Shown: positions 15,422 through 24,636, counted from the first letter of the stretch. The stretch is DNA of 64,000 nt from Anaerolineae bacterium (GCA_020848035.1 JADLAX010000020.1:62001-126000), one strand, 5' to 3'. The notes: generated by a model from the sequence alone, not told the origin. Numbers and translations: made by a program.

Positions 15422-18409
15422 TCACGGCCGTCCTTCCAACACCTGCCACACCCGCACCAACCCATCACTGCCCACCCCGGCCACGCTCACGCCGTCGGGC
15501 GACCAGGCCAGGTTGCCGCTAAACGGATGCAGCGTCAGGGCCGCGCCAAGCTGCTCTCCGCTGCTGGCGTCGTAGAAACGGCCGTTCCCCCCCAACACCG
15601 CCGCCAAAATCGTATCGTCCGGCGCAAAAGCCAGACTGCGCACCGCTACCTGGGCATTCCAATCCAGCAGCGGCGCATCGTTCTCCGTTGTGGGGAAGGA
15701 CCACAGCAAAATCCGGCCCGTATTGTCGCCCGTGGCAAACGCCCCGCTGTCGCCGCGCCAGGCCGCCGCCGTTACCGGGGCCGTGTGCCGGTTCAGCGTC
15801 ACCGACAGCCGCAGATTGTCCGGCGGGCGCAGCTGCACCAGCCCCGTCCCGCCCGTGGCCACCATCTCTGCCCCGTTAGGCGACCGCGCCACAAACAGCA
15901 CCTGCCCCAGCGCATTGACCGAAAAGGAGCGCACCGGCTCGCCGCTGGCCACGTCCCACAGCCGCACCGTCATGTCGTGGCCGCTGGAGGCTACCACCGT
16001 GCCATCGGGCGACCAGCTAACGGCCGTTACCGTCGCGCCATGCCCACTAAACGACTGCACCAGGCGGCCCGATTCAGCCTCCCAGACGCGCACCAGGGCA
16101 TCGGTACGGCCGTTGCTGGCAATCAGCGCGCCGTCGGGTGACCAGGCTACCATGCCCACCCCACCTTCGTGGCCGCCCAACACCGCCACCACCGCCTGCG
16201 CCGCCACGTCCCAGACCAAAATTGTGCCCTCGCTGGTGCCGACGGCCAGCCGGGTGCTGTCCGGCGACCAGCTGACCGAGCTGGCCAGCGCGTACTGCGC
16301 GTACTGGTTCAGTACGCCCACAGCCGCCCCATCGGCCCGATCCCACAGCACCACTGTGCCATCGCGCCCGCCCAACGAGAGCAGCTGGCCGCTGCCTGCC
16401 AGCCAGAACAGCTGCCCCACCGCCGCCTGCCGCCCAAAAATAAGCTGCGGCGTGCGCTCATTCACGTTGCAGAGACGCAAACGGCCGTCTTCACTGCCGG
16501 TCGCCACGGTTTCATCATCCAGCCAGACGATGGCCAGCGGGTCGCCCCCATTGCCGCAGCTGACCGTTTGCAGCTGGCCGCTGCTCACCGTTTCCAGCCG
16601 TACCGTGCCGTCGGCCCCGGCCGTGGCCAGGCGCAGGCCATCGGGTGACCAGGCCAGCCCATGCACGCCATTTTGCCGGAATGAACTGCCTTCCTCGCCC
16701 GTGCCGTCCGCGCTGCGGAACCAGACGCTGCTGCTGGCGCTGCCCGAGGCAAACGTCAGCCCATCGGGTGACCAGGCCAGCTGGCTGATGGCCGTGGTGT
16801 GGTCGTTCCAACTGGCGGCCGGTTCGGCTTCGGCGATGGGCCACAGCTGCACCTGCCCGCTGGCGCTGCCAATCAGCAGCTGCGTGCTGTCTGGCGACCA
16901 GGCCAGGGCGGTGGCGCTGCCCGCGAGCTGGTTCACCGGGCTGCCGTCGGCGCTGTTCCAGACGGCGATTGTTTGGGTAGAGGTGCTGCCTGCCAGGAAA
17001 CGGCCGTCCGGCGACCAGGCAATCTGCCGCACCTCACCCTCTACCAGCAACCCCTGCGGCGCAAAATCCGGCAGCTGGAACAGGGCAATGCCCGCCGAGG
17101 TGGCCGCCGCCAGCTGCGTCCCATCTGGGCTGACGGCCACGCGGTGCAGCGTCTCGCCGCTGCCCACCAGCTGGACCACCTCGCTGAGGCCGCCAATATT
17201 GCCCGCCGTCAGCGGCACGGCCACCGGGGCCAATGTGGCGGTCGGTGTCGCCGTCGGCGCGGCGGTGGGGGTGGTGCCTGGAGCGAGGGTGGCGGGAACG
17301 GCCGTTTCGGTTGGAACAAGGGTGGCAGTGGGAGGAACGGCCGTTGCCGTGGCGGTGGGTGTGGCGGTGTCGGGCAAAGCCACCAGGGCGGCAGCGGTCG
17401 CCGTGGGCTGGGGTTGGTTTTGGACGTTGTTCAGCACAAAAAAGACGGTGCCGCCCAGCAGCACCAGCACCGCCAGGGCGGCAAAGATGGGCCAGCGTCG
17501 AGGGGGCGCGGGCGGCAGTTCCGGCTCCGCCTGAATGCCCAAATCCAGCACCACGGGCTGGCTGCTGGTGGCGGCGCCAGCAGGCAGCGCCGCCAGCGAC
17601 TCGACGTTTTCCAGGTCGGCCAGCAGCGCGGCGGCGGTCTGGTAGCGCTGCTCCGGTTCTTTGTGCAGCACTTTTTGCATGATGGTGCGGCACCCTTCGG
17701 GCAGTGCCGGGTTCACGGTCAGGATGTCGGGCGGCTGCTCCATGACGTGTTTGAGGGCCAGGGCCAGCGGGGCATCGGCGTCAAACGGCCGTACCCCGGT
17801 GAGCATTTGGAACAGGATGATGCCTAGAGAGTAGATGTCGGAACGGCCGTCAATCGACTTTTTGCTGCTGACCTGCTCCGGGCTCATGTAGGCTGGCGTG
17901 CCCACCAGACCGCCCGCCGTCAGCGTCATGCTGCTTTCGGCCGACTTCACAATGCCAAAATCGGCGATGCGCGGCACACCGTAACCGTCGAACAAAATGT
18001 TGTCTGGCTTCAGGTCGCGGTGCACCATGTTCAGCCGGTGGGTCATGTCCAGCGCCGGGGCAATCTGGCGCAAAATGTCGGTCGCTTCCACCAGGGACAA
18101 TGGCCCGTTTTCCAGCCGCTTACCCAGCGTGCCGCCCTCCATCAGCGGCATCACCAGGAAGAGCGAGCCTTCATCTTCACCAAAGTCGTAGATGGGCACG
18201 ATGCCGGGATGGTCGACTTTGGCCACCGCTTGCGCCTCACGCTCAAAGCGGCGGCGAAACTTCACGTCGTGCAGCAGGCGTTTGTCCAGCAGCTTAAGCG
18301 CCACCTCGCGGCGGAAATTGGGGTCGTAGGCGTGGTAGACGCTGCCCATGCCCCCCTGCCCCAGCTTGGTTTTGATGATGTAACGGCCGAATGTTTGTTG
18401 TTCTGTCAT
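15422..18409 (-). CDS. Ser/Thr protein kinase with WD40 sensor domain (paralogue 1)
   Basis: This protein of about 995 residues has an N-terminal PknB-like kinase: glycine loop GQGGMGSVY, lysine in VALKLL, catalytic HRDLKPDNIL, DFG and the APE-like MSPEQ. A Pro-rich linker leads to one transmembrane helix near residues 305-330 (WPIFAALAVLVLLGGTVFF), a Thr/Pro/Ala-rich stalk, and an extracytoplasmic WD40 region with at least ten blades marked by WSPDG. It is probably a membrane receptor kinase that senses something outside through its propeller. ATG 18409 is preferred to the TTG at 18415; neither has a strong binding site. A related kinase lies directly upstream on the same strand. Confidence 0.95.
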   Translation of the reverse strand: MTEQQTFGRYIIKTKLGQGGMGSVYHAYDPNFRREVALKLLDKRLLHDVKFRRRFEREAQAVAKVDHPGIVPIYDFGEDEGSLFLVMPLMEGGTLGKRLENGPLSLVEATDILRQIAPALDMTHRLNMVHRDLKPDNILFDGYGVPRIADFGIVKSAESSMTLTAGGLVGTPAYMSPEQVSSKKSIDGRSDIYSLGIILFQMLTGVRPFDADAPLALALKHVMEQPPDILTVNPALPEGCRTIMQKVLHKEPEQRYQTAAALLADLENVESLAALPAGAATSSQPVVLDLGIQAEPELPPAPPRRWPIFAALAVLVLLGGTVFFVLNNVQNQPQPTATAAALVALPDTATPTATATAVPPTATLVPTETAVPATLAPGTTPTAAPTATPTATLAPVAVPLTAGNIGGLSEVVQLVGSGETLHRVAVSPDGTQLAAATSAGIALFQLPDFAPQGLLVEGEVRQIAWSPDGRFLAGSTSTQTIAVWNSADGSPVNQLAGSATALAWSPDSTQLLIGSASGQVQLWPIAEAEPAASWNDHTTAISQLAWSPDGLTFASGSASSSVWFRSADGTGEEGSSFRQNGVHGLAWSPDGLRLATAGADGTVRLETVSSGQLQTVSCGNGGDPLAIVWLDDETVATGSEDGRLRLCNVNERTPQLIFGRQAAVGQLFWLAGSGQLLSLGGRDGTVVLWDRADGAAVGVLNQYAQYALASSVSWSPDSTRLAVGTSEGTILVWDVAAQAVVAVLGGHEGGVGMVAWSPDGALIASNGRTDALVRVWEAESGRLVQSFSGHGATVTAVSWSPDGTVVASSGHDMTVRLWDVASGEPVRSFSVNALGQVLFVARSPNGAEMVATGGTGLVQLRPPDNLRLSVTLNRHTAPVTAAAWRGDSGAFATGDNTGRILLWSFPTTENDAPLLDWNAQVAVRSLAFAPDDTILAAVLGGNGRFYDASSGEQLGAALTLHPFSGNLAWSPDGVSVAGVGSDGLVRVWQVLEGRP

Positions 18410-18420
18410 AAGCAATAGCT

Positions 18421-18586
18421 CGTTCCACGCTCAGCGTGGAATGAAGGGTATAGACGCTCCGCGTCGCCGGGAATGCGGTCAACATACCCCCACCCTAGCC
18501 CTCCCCCTGCAAGGGGGAGGGAACTGGCTCCCTCTCCCTCGTAGGGAGAGGGCCGGGGTGAGGGTCGTCGGGAACAAAAAACTGTG
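18421..18586. repeat. Intergenic hairpins between the two kinase genes
   Basis: A perfect hairpin TTCCACGC-TCA-GCGTGGAA (18423-18441) is followed by a near copy of the 6475-6550 CCCTCCCCCTG repeat (18486-18567). The pair may end or trim the transcript of the upstream kinase. Confidence 0.75.
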
Positions 18587-21500
18587 CTACGGCGCAATCA
18601 TGAAAATTTGCACCGTCTGGCCATCCCCGGCCACCACCGCCAGCCGCTGGCCGTTCGACGACAGCGCCAGGTAGCCGTGCCGCCCCACAAACGTGCTGCG
18701 GGAGCCCACCACGTGGCCAGTGGCCACAGCCTCGGGCAGCGGCGGATCGGCATCGGTGATGCGGTTGTTGGTGCCCGGCTGCCAGACGCGCAGGTTGCCG
18801 CTGCTGCCCAGCGTCAGCAGGGTGATGCCGTCGGGCAAAATGACCATGTCGGCCAGGCTGCGGGGATCCACACCAGACACGAGAAAGTCGAGCGAGCTGC
18901 TGGCACCATCGAACACGATGGCGTTCCAGATTTGCACTTCCCCCGCGTCGCGGGCGGCGGTGATGATGCGGCTGTTGTCGGGCGTCCACAAAAAGCGGGC
19001 TACATCCAGCGTGCGGGTGGCCAGCTGGAAAAAGCTGAGCGAGCTGCCGGTAGCGGCGTCGCGCACCTGGATGCCGCCGTTGCCCGACCAGCCGCCGATG
19101 GCCAGCTTGGTGCCATCGAGCGAAAAGGCCACGTCGGACACGCGAATCATGGGGTGGCTGCGCCGCCACAATTCGCTGCGGCTGTCCAGGTTCCAGACGC
19201 GCACGTGCCCCGCCTCGTCCCACTCGTCGCTAGTGACGGCGGCGAGCAAATTGCCCTGGTTGGACCAGGCCAGGGCGCGCACCGGGGCCGCTTCGGTGAG
19301 GACAAACTGCTCCTGCCCGGTGGTGGCATCCCAAATGCGAATCGTTTCATCGGAGCCGCCGGTGGCCAGGAAACGGCCGTCGGGCGACCAGATCACCGCA
19401 TTCACCGGCTGGTAACCGTTACCACCGCCGATGCGCGGGCCACGAATGGTGTGTCCCACCAGTGCCTGGACCACGGCACCGCTGCTGGCGTCCCAGATGC
19501 GCACCACGTCGTCGCTGCCCAGCACGGCCAAGCGTGTGTCGCCCGGCGCTGGCGACCAGGCCAGGGTGCGGATTTCGCCCGTGGTGCCGTAGTTGCCCAG
19601 CAGGGCCAGCGGCTGCCGCGCCGCCACGTCCCACACCCGCACCAGCTGGTCCAAGCCGCCCAGGGTGAGCAGCTGCTCATTGTTGATCCAGTTGATGGCG
19701 CTGGTCTGGAAATGGCCGGGCAGCTGGTACAGCTCCTGCCCGGTGGCGGCGTCCCACAGGCGCACGGTGGCCAGGTCGGCGGTGAGCAGCAAACGGCCGT
19801 CGGGCGACCATTCCACCACGTCAATCGGCTCACTGTGGCCGAGAAACTGCTGGAGGGTGGTACGGCCGTTTACATCCCACAGCCGCATCGTCCGGTCCTC
19901 ACTCACCGAGAGCAGCGCTGCCGGGTTGGTGGGCGACCAGGAGAGGTCGCGCACGGCCGACGTGTGGCCGGTCAGGGTGAAATCGCCGCTGCCTGCGGCG
20001 GTGCGCACCTCGATGTTGCTGCCCACGGCCAGGGCGATCCGGCTGCTGTCGGCAAACCAGGCGACAGCTGTGACGTTAATCCGGCGGTCCAGCTGCGCGC
20101 CGCTGGCGACATCCCACCACATGGCCAGGGTGCCAAAGCGGCTGTGCAGGGCCAGTTTTGTCCCGTCGGGCGACCAGTGCACGCTGTCCACGTTGGTGGC
20201 CATGCCGCTAAAGGTGGCCAGTTCGGTCACGGTGCCGTCACTGCCAATTTGCCAGAGGCGGCCGGTGTCGTCGGTGCTGCCGCTGGCCAGCAGGTTGGGG
20301 TCTGTGGGCGACCAAACCAAATCGGTGATGCGCTCGCGGTGACCGGCCAGTAAAGCGGGCGTGGACCATTCGCCTATCGTCCAGAGGTAAATTTGCCCAT
20401 CACCCAACCCGGCGGCCAGGAAACGGCCGTCGGGCGACCAGCGCAGCACGGTGGCCGGGGTGGTGCCGTCCAGCAGCGGGGTGAGCGCGGCGTCATCGCG
20501 CTGCCACAGGGCCAGGCCGCCGTCGGTGGGGGCGATGGCCAGCAGGCGGCTGTCGGCCGACCAGAGGGTGAGGCTGGTGGTTTGGCTGAGAACGGCCGTT
20601 TCTTGCAGCGGGGCCAGGTCCGGCAGGGTAAACAGCTGCAAACCAGGGCTGCCCGCAATCGCGGCCAGGGTGCCATCGGGCGAGACGGCCAGATCGGACA
20701 AGACACCAGCGGTTTGCAGGCTGCGGACGGCCGTCAGCCCGGCCAGGTTGTTCATGCTTAGGCTGGCGGGAGTGGCGGTCGGTGGGATGGGCGTGGTGGT
20801 GAAGGTGGGTGTGGCGCTGGGAACGGCCGTTGGCGAGGATGTGAGGGTCGCCGTGGGGGTGGGCGTAAACGTCGGCGTGGCCGTTGGCGTAAAGGTTGGT
20901 GTGGGTGTGGGGGTAAACGTCGGCGTGAAAGTTGGCGTTGGCGTGAAGGTGGGCGTAGGCGTCAGGATGCCTGCGGCAACCAGGGCGGGCGGGGCCGCTT
21001 CGGGGCCGATCCAGCCGCGGTTGAGCGCCAGGCCACCGCCGCCGCCCAGCAAAAAAAGCACGCCGACGAGGCTGCCCAGCCAGACGCTCCAGCGCCGCCG
21101 GGTCTGGCGGCGCACCAGCTGGCTGGCGGTGGACAGTTCATTGACGAGGGAAACGGCCGTAGGAAACCGCTCTTCTGGATTTTTGGCCATCGCCTTGCTG
21201 ACGATGTCGTCGCAGCCGGGCGGCAGCTGCTGGTGGTAGCGGCTGATGCGCGGGATGGGGGCCATGATGTGCTGCATCATCACCTGGAGCGGCGTTTCTG
21301 CCTCGAAGGGACGGCTGCCGGTGAGCATTTCAAACAGCACTACGCCGAGCGAGTAGATATCGGAACGGCCGTCTACCGGGCGATCACCCTGCGCCTGTTC
21401 CGGGCTAACGTAGTGCGGCGTGCCGATGGCCGTCTCTCCGGTGAGCGTGGCGTGGGTCTCCCCCATCTTGGCAATGCCAAAGTCAGACAAAAAGGGCTGG

Positions 21501-21925
21501 CCGTACTGGTCAAACAAAATGTTGTCGGGCTTGAGATCGCGGTGCACGATGCCCATCTGGTGGGCGGCATCCAGGGCACCGGCTACCCCGGTGAGCACCG
21601 GCAGCGCCTGGGCTACGGTGAGCGGCCCGTTGGCCAGTTTGTCTTTGAGCGATCCGCCCTGCATCAGGCGCATCACCAGGTAAGGCTGGCCTTCGTGGTC
21701 GCCGTAGTCATACACCTCAACGACGTTGGGATGTTTCAGTTTGGCGATGGTTTCGGCTTCGCGCTGGAAGCGCTTGCGCAAGTCTGGCTGGTCTAAAAAC
21801 GCCTGGGGCAGCACCTTCAGGGCCACCTCGCGGCGAGTGCGTGGATCATACGCCCGGTAAACCGTAGCCATTCCGCCTCGGCCCAGCTCCCCCTGGATTT
21901 CATACCGCCCAATCAAATCTGTCAT
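18587..21925 (-). CDS. Ser/Thr protein kinase with WD40 sensor domain (paralogue 2)
   Basis: The 1112-residue protein starts at ATG 21925 after AGGAAA. It has a complete kinase domain (GRGGMATVYRAYD, VALKVL, HRDLKPDNILFD, DFGIAKMG, SPEQAQGDRPVDGRSDIYS), one transmembrane helix near 285-305 (VWLGSLVGVLFLLGGGG), a long low-complexity TPTPTF-type stalk near 335-385, and a WD40 region with at least ten WSPDG-like blades to the end. The layout is the same as in the next gene downstream, so the pair arose by duplication but the propellers have diverged. They may sense related signals. Phosphorylation targets are unknown. Confidence 0.95.
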   Translation of the reverse strand: MTDLIGRYEIQGELGRGGMATVYRAYDPRTRREVALKVLPQAFLDQPDLRKRFQREAETIAKLKHPNVVEVYDYGDHEGQPYLVMRLMQGGSLKDKLANGPLTVAQALPVLTGVAGALDAAHQMGIVHRDLKPDNILFDQYGQPFLSDFGIAKMGETHATLTGETAIGTPHYVSPEQAQGDRPVDGRSDIYSLGVVLFEMLTGSRPFEAETPLQVMMQHIMAPIPRISRYHQQLPPGCDDIVSKAMAKNPEERFPTAVSLVNELSTASQLVRRQTRRRWSVWLGSLVGVLFLLGGGGGLALNRGWIGPEAAPPALVAAGILTPTPTFTPTPTFTPTFTPTPTPTFTPTATPTFTPTPTATLTSSPTAVPSATPTFTTTPIPPTATPASLSMNNLAGLTAVRSLQTAGVLSDLAVSPDGTLAAIAGSPGLQLFTLPDLAPLQETAVLSQTTSLTLWSADSRLLAIAPTDGGLALWQRDDAALTPLLDGTTPATVLRWSPDGRFLAAGLGDGQIYLWTIGEWSTPALLAGHRERITDLVWSPTDPNLLASGSTDDTGRLWQIGSDGTVTELATFSGMATNVDSVHWSPDGTKLALHSRFGTLAMWWDVASGAQLDRRINVTAVAWFADSSRIALAVGSNIEVRTAAGSGDFTLTGHTSAVRDLSWSPTNPAALLSVSEDRTMRLWDVNGRTTLQQFLGHSEPIDVVEWSPDGRLLLTADLATVRLWDAATGQELYQLPGHFQTSAINWINNEQLLTLGGLDQLVRVWDVAARQPLALLGNYGTTGEIRTLAWSPAPGDTRLAVLGSDDVVRIWDASSGAVVQALVGHTIRGPRIGGGNGYQPVNAVIWSPDGRFLATGGSDETIRIWDATTGQEQFVLTEAAPVRALAWSNQGNLLAAVTSDEWDEAGHVRVWNLDSRSELWRRSHPMIRVSDVAFSLDGTKLAIGGWSGNGGIQVRDAATGSSLSFFQLATRTLDVARFLWTPDNSRIITAARDAGEVQIWNAIVFDGASSSLDFLVSGVDPRSLADMVILPDGITLLTLGSSGNLRVWQPGTNNRITDADPPLPEAVATGHVVGSRSTFVGRHGYLALSSNGQRLAVVAGDGQTVQIFMIAP

Positions 21926-22105
21926 GCTTTGTTTCCTGCGTGGTGCTTACGAGATGGGTCAATAATGCCAGATTCCTGGCAGCGTGGCAACGGGTATTTT
22001 CTCGCGGGGAAATTGGGGGAATGGGCCACAGATTTCACAGATGACACAGATTTTTCTCTCCCATTTGGAGCTGCCAGGTACCTTTGCGTGACCTTTTTGG
22101 ACAGT

Positions 22106-22139
22106 TAGACTTGACAGTCTAGACCTTCTGGTCTAAAAT
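22106..22139 (+). promoter_or_regulatory. Sigma-70 promoter with two overlapping palindromic operators
   Basis: TTGACA (22111-22116) and TAAAAT (22134-22139) are separated by exactly 17 bases. Two 16-bp inverted repeats cover them: TAGACT-TGAC-AGTCTA (22106-22121) over the -35 box, and TAGACC-TTCT-GGTCTA (22120-22135) in the spacer. They share the central TA. This looks like a tightly repressed promoter, for example by a TetR-type protein encoded elsewhere. It points to the hydrolase at 22241. The rest of the 21926-22240 gap shows nothing else clear. Confidence 0.75.
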
Positions 22140-22240
22140 GTGGGCTATCGCTTCATGAACGATTCAACCGCTTAAAAGCCAATCTTTATCAAGCAAAGCA
22201 AGTCCCAGGTTTGGGGCTTTTTCTATTCAGGAGGTGGGAA

Positions 22241-23368
22241 ATGAATCTTCCCCTGGGTTATCAACCGTTTCACAAGGAAAAATTTTTCAACTACCAGCTA
22301 AACCGGCTGCACGCGCTGGGGTATGCGCGGCAGGCGGACATTCAGAAGGCGGCCAGCCAGATCCAGACGCGAGAGGATTACGTGCGGGTGTTTTTGCAGT
22401 TGGCGGAGGAGGCGAAGGGGGACGGCCGTTACAAAAACGCCGCCTTTTATCTGCGGGCGGCTGAATTTTTTGCCCCGCACACCTCGCCGCAGCGCAGGGC
22501 AATCTACCAGGAGTTTCACGAGACCTTTTACCAGGCGTTTGCCGACGAGGGCATTGTGCGACATGAGGTGCCGTATAACGGCCGTTGCCTGCCTGCCATG
22601 GAGCTTCAGCCTGCCACCCAACCGAGTCAGGGTACCATCCTGCTCTTTGGCGGCTTCGATTCGCTAATCGAGGAATTTTTTGTGGTGTGGCAGTTTTTTG
22701 CCCAGGCGGGCTACCACGTGATTGCCTTTGAAGGGCCAGGGCAAGGCGGGGCGCGCCAGCGCTACAACCTGGCCTTCGACCACGACTGGGAAAAACCAGT
22801 GGCGACGATTCTGGATTACTTCGGCATTGAAGCGGCCACACTCATCGGCATTTCGATGGGCGGCTACTGGGGCATTCGCGCCGCCGCCTACGAAAAGCGC
22901 ATCACAAAAGTCATCGCCTGGTCGCCGGTATATGACTGGCTGGAGCAAATTCCCAGCTTTGCCCAGACGCTGGTGCGGCAAATGGTGAAGTGGGACAGGT
23001 TTATGAACCCGACCATTCGCCTGCGCATGCGCCTGTTTCCCATTTTGGACCATGCCGTGAACCAGGCGATGTTTATGGTGAAGGGCACGCAGCCGATGGA
23101 CGCCGTGCACTGGCTGCTGGGCATGAACCGCCAGCACATCAGCAGTAGCAAAGTGACGCAGGACGTGCTGCTGGTGGGCGGCGAAAACGACAGCTTTCAG
23201 CCGGTGAAGCTGCTGCGCAAGCAAGAAAAGGCGCTGACCAACGCCCGCTCGGTCACCAGCCGCATCTTCACCGCCGCCGAAAAAGCCGACATGCACTGCC
23301 AGATGGGCAACCTGAAGCTGGCATTGACGGAAATGGAGTCGTGGATTCGGGGGAAGTATATTGGCTGA
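22241..23368 (+). CDS. Alpha/beta hydrolase (FrsA/DHPON-hydrolase-like)
   Basis: The 375-residue protein starts at ATG 22241 with a strong AGGAGGT. An N-terminal helical cap of about 125 residues precedes a hydrolase core with TILLFGGFDS, EGPGQGG, nucleophile S205 in LIGISMGGYWG, an acid residue in GGENDSFQPV and the histidine in ADMHCQMGN. This resembles the family that includes 2,6-dihydroxypseudooxynicotine hydrolase and related esterases or C-C hydrolases, acting in the cytoplasm. Substrate is unknown. Its promoter carries a double operator, so it is probably inducible. A dead thioesterase lies convergently just after it. Confidence 0.88.
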   Translation: MNLPLGYQPFHKEKFFNYQLNRLHALGYARQADIQKAASQIQTREDYVRVFLQLAEEAKGDGRYKNAAFYLRAAEFFAPHTSPQRRAIYQEFHETFYQAFADEGIVRHEVPYNGRCLPAMELQPATQPSQGTILLFGGFDSLIEEFFVVWQFFAQAGYHVIAFEGPGQGGARQRYNLAFDHDWEKPVATILDYFGIEAATLIGISMGGYWGIRAAAYEKRITKVIAWSPVYDWLEQIPSFAQTLVRQMVKWDRFMNPTIRLRMRLFPILDHAVNQAMFMVKGTQPMDAVHWLLGMNRQHISSSKVTQDVLLVGGENDSFQPVKLLRKQEKALTNARSVTSRIFTAAEKADMHCQMGNLKLALTEMESWIRGKYIG

Positions 23369-23382
23369 GGCACAAAACGTAC

Positions 23383-23510
23383 TCAGCCAGCAAAGGCAGC
23401 GTTGTTCACGTGCCCTGCCGGTCGGTGTCGGCATAGCGCACTTTGTCGAAGGTTTGCAAAGGGAAATCGGCCAGGGTCATGGTTTCTGTTGCGGTGGGTT
23501 TGGTTGTCAT
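23383..23510 (-). pseudogene. Truncated, frameshifted acyl-CoA thioesterase (4HBT) remnant
   Basis: From ATG 23510 the minus strand reads MTTKPTATETMTLADFPLQ.., KVRYADTDRQG and then stops; shifting one base gives HVNNAAFAG before another stop at 23383. Together they spell the start of a hot-dog thioesterase (YADTDxxGHVNN motif). A single missing base breaks the frame and the remaining two thirds of the protein are absent. It ends 15 bases from the hydrolase stop, so a deletion has probably fused the two loci. Confidence 0.7.
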
Positions 23511-23581
23511 GTTGTCTTTCCTTTTGGCTGGCTTTGCTGCGCCTGGTCTGCTGGCAGCATACAGCCAAACGGGACGGCACT

Positions 23582-23827
23582 TTACGAATCTGGGCTACCT
23601 GGTTCTTTCAGGTAGGTTTGGTGCCAGGATCGGGTGCCGCACTGGGGGCAGTGGCGCAGCGTCCGAGAATTGCCCTTTGCTTTCCAGCGAATGCCGCCCA
23701 AATCCCAGTACGACTCTTCATAGCCGCACTGCAGGCATTTCAGAAACCAGCGACGTGAATCCGCTTCCATGGATTTGGCCCATGAAGCAGGGAAGATGGC
23801 GACGAAAAACTTTTGTATCCGGCTCAT
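23582..23827 (-). CDS. Small zinc-ribbon protein
   Basis: This 81-residue protein starts at ATG 23827 after GGAG; the upstream frame to 23893 lacks a binding site. After MSRIQKFFVAIFPASWAKSM it shows two cysteine pairs, CLQCGYEESYWDLGG and CPQCGTRSWHQTY, which should bind one zinc ion. It resembles short conserved proteins of unknown function in environmental bacteria. No partner is evident. It lies divergently from the LON-domain gene. Confidence 0.7.
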   Translation of the reverse strand: MSRIQKFFVAIFPASWAKSMEADSRRWFLKCLQCGYEESYWDLGGIRWKAKGNSRTLRHCPQCGTRSWHQTYLKEPGSPDS

Positions 23828-23918
23828 TGATTCTCCATTCATACGTGTCAACATTTTAGAGCGAAACGGCCGTCCGGTAAAGCGTCGCTCCATTTCTTAA
23901 ATGGTCGATAAATGACGC

Positions 23919-23945
23919 TTAACAAATCGGCTGATTGTGTATAAT
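23919..23945 (+). promoter_or_regulatory. Promoter, leaderless type
   Basis: TTAACA (23919-23924) and TATAAT (23940-23945) stand before the LON-domain gene. The -10 box ends six bases before ATG 23952, which leaves no room for a leader. Confidence 0.7.
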
Positions 23946-23951
23946 GAACGC

Positions 23952-24593
23952 ATGGAAATTCCACTCTTCCCCCTCAACACGGTCCTTTTCCCTGGCTGGC
24001 CGATGCCGCTGCACATCTTTGAACCGCGCTACCTGGAAATGGTGCGTTTTTGCGTGGAAGAGAAATCTCCTTTTGGCATCGTGCTGATCAAACAGGGCAT
24101 GGCCGAGGGGGATACGGCCGTTATCCCCCACGATGTCGGTTGTATGGTGAGCATTACCCAGATGGAACGGTTGGACGACGGCCGTTTGCTCATCATGACC
24201 ATCGGGCAGGAGCGCTTCCGCGTACTGTCGCTCAACCGCCGCCGGACTTACCTGGTAGGCGAAGTGGATCAGCTGCCCTACCTGCCGGAAAAAACCGCCC
24301 CCTTGCAGGCCGCCGCCAACGAACTGCACCCCCTCGTCCTGAATTACCTCACCCAGCTCACCAGCCTGGCCGACAACATCGAGTTTGACCCCACCCAGGT
24401 GCCCACCGAGCCGGAAGCCCTCAGCCACATGGCCGCTTCGCTGCTCCAGGTTTCACTGGAAACCAAGCAGTCGCTGCTGGAAGCCAAAAAGATCTCCAAC
24501 GCCCTCACCTTCCTCACAGGGCAATACCGCCGGGAGATCGACATCCTCAAGCAGTTTCCGCGCCAGGACATGGGCAACTTTTCCATCAATTGA
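23952..24593 (+). CDS. LON substrate-binding-domain protein
   Basis: This 213-residue protein matches the N-terminal substrate-recognition domain of Lon protease (EIPLFPLNTVLFPGWPMPLHIFEPRYLEMV, FGIVLIKQG, VGCMVSITQMERLDDGRLLIMTIGQERFRV) with a helical C-terminal part. It lacks the ATPase and protease domains, as in many stand-alone LON-domain proteins whose function is unclear. ATG 23952 is chosen over the GTG at 23937, because the latter overlaps the -10 box. The transcript appears leaderless. A terminator hairpin facing the other way follows it. Confidence 0.9.
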   Translation: MEIPLFPLNTVLFPGWPMPLHIFEPRYLEMVRFCVEEKSPFGIVLIKQGMAEGDTAVIPHDVGCMVSITQMERLDDGRLLIMTIGQERFRVLSLNRRRTYLVGEVDQLPYLPEKTAPLQAAANELHPLVLNYLTQLTSLADNIEFDPTQVPTEPEALSHMAASLLQVSLETKQSLLEAKKISNALTFLTGQYRREIDILKQFPRQDMGNFSIN

Positions 24594-24611
24594 CGTTGAG
24601 ACAGACAAAAA

Positions 24612-24636
24612 AAGACCGGCAGCAAGGGCCGGTCTT
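24612..24636 (-). terminator. Rho-independent terminator of the M32 peptidase gene
   Basis: AAGACCGGC and GCCGGTCTT pair across a 7-base loop. On the minus strand the stem is followed by a run of seven T residues, so it ends the carboxypeptidase transcript. In the plus direction no T-run follows. Confidence 0.88.

Noticed and set aside
18584..20353. Long plus-strand open frame (589 codons) antisense to the second kinase
   Set aside because: It mirrors a GC-rich gene with clear kinase and WD40 motifs. The antisense product has no domain, signal or binding site. The same holds for antisense frames at 15690-17534 and 4192-5580.
20830..20980. Possible tandem repeat or CRISPR-like array
   Set aside because: The repeats encode the TPTPTF stalk of the kinase receptor. 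Units vary and there are no spacers.
15422..21925. Defence-island reading of the kinase pair
   Set aside because: The kinases carry signal-receptor architecture with membrane helices. No nuclease, helicase or phage-related gene is close by.
23443..23859. Plus-strand membrane-like frame of 138 codons
   Set aside because: It overlaps the zinc-ribbon gene and the thioesterase remnant on the other strand, both of which have recognisable motifs.
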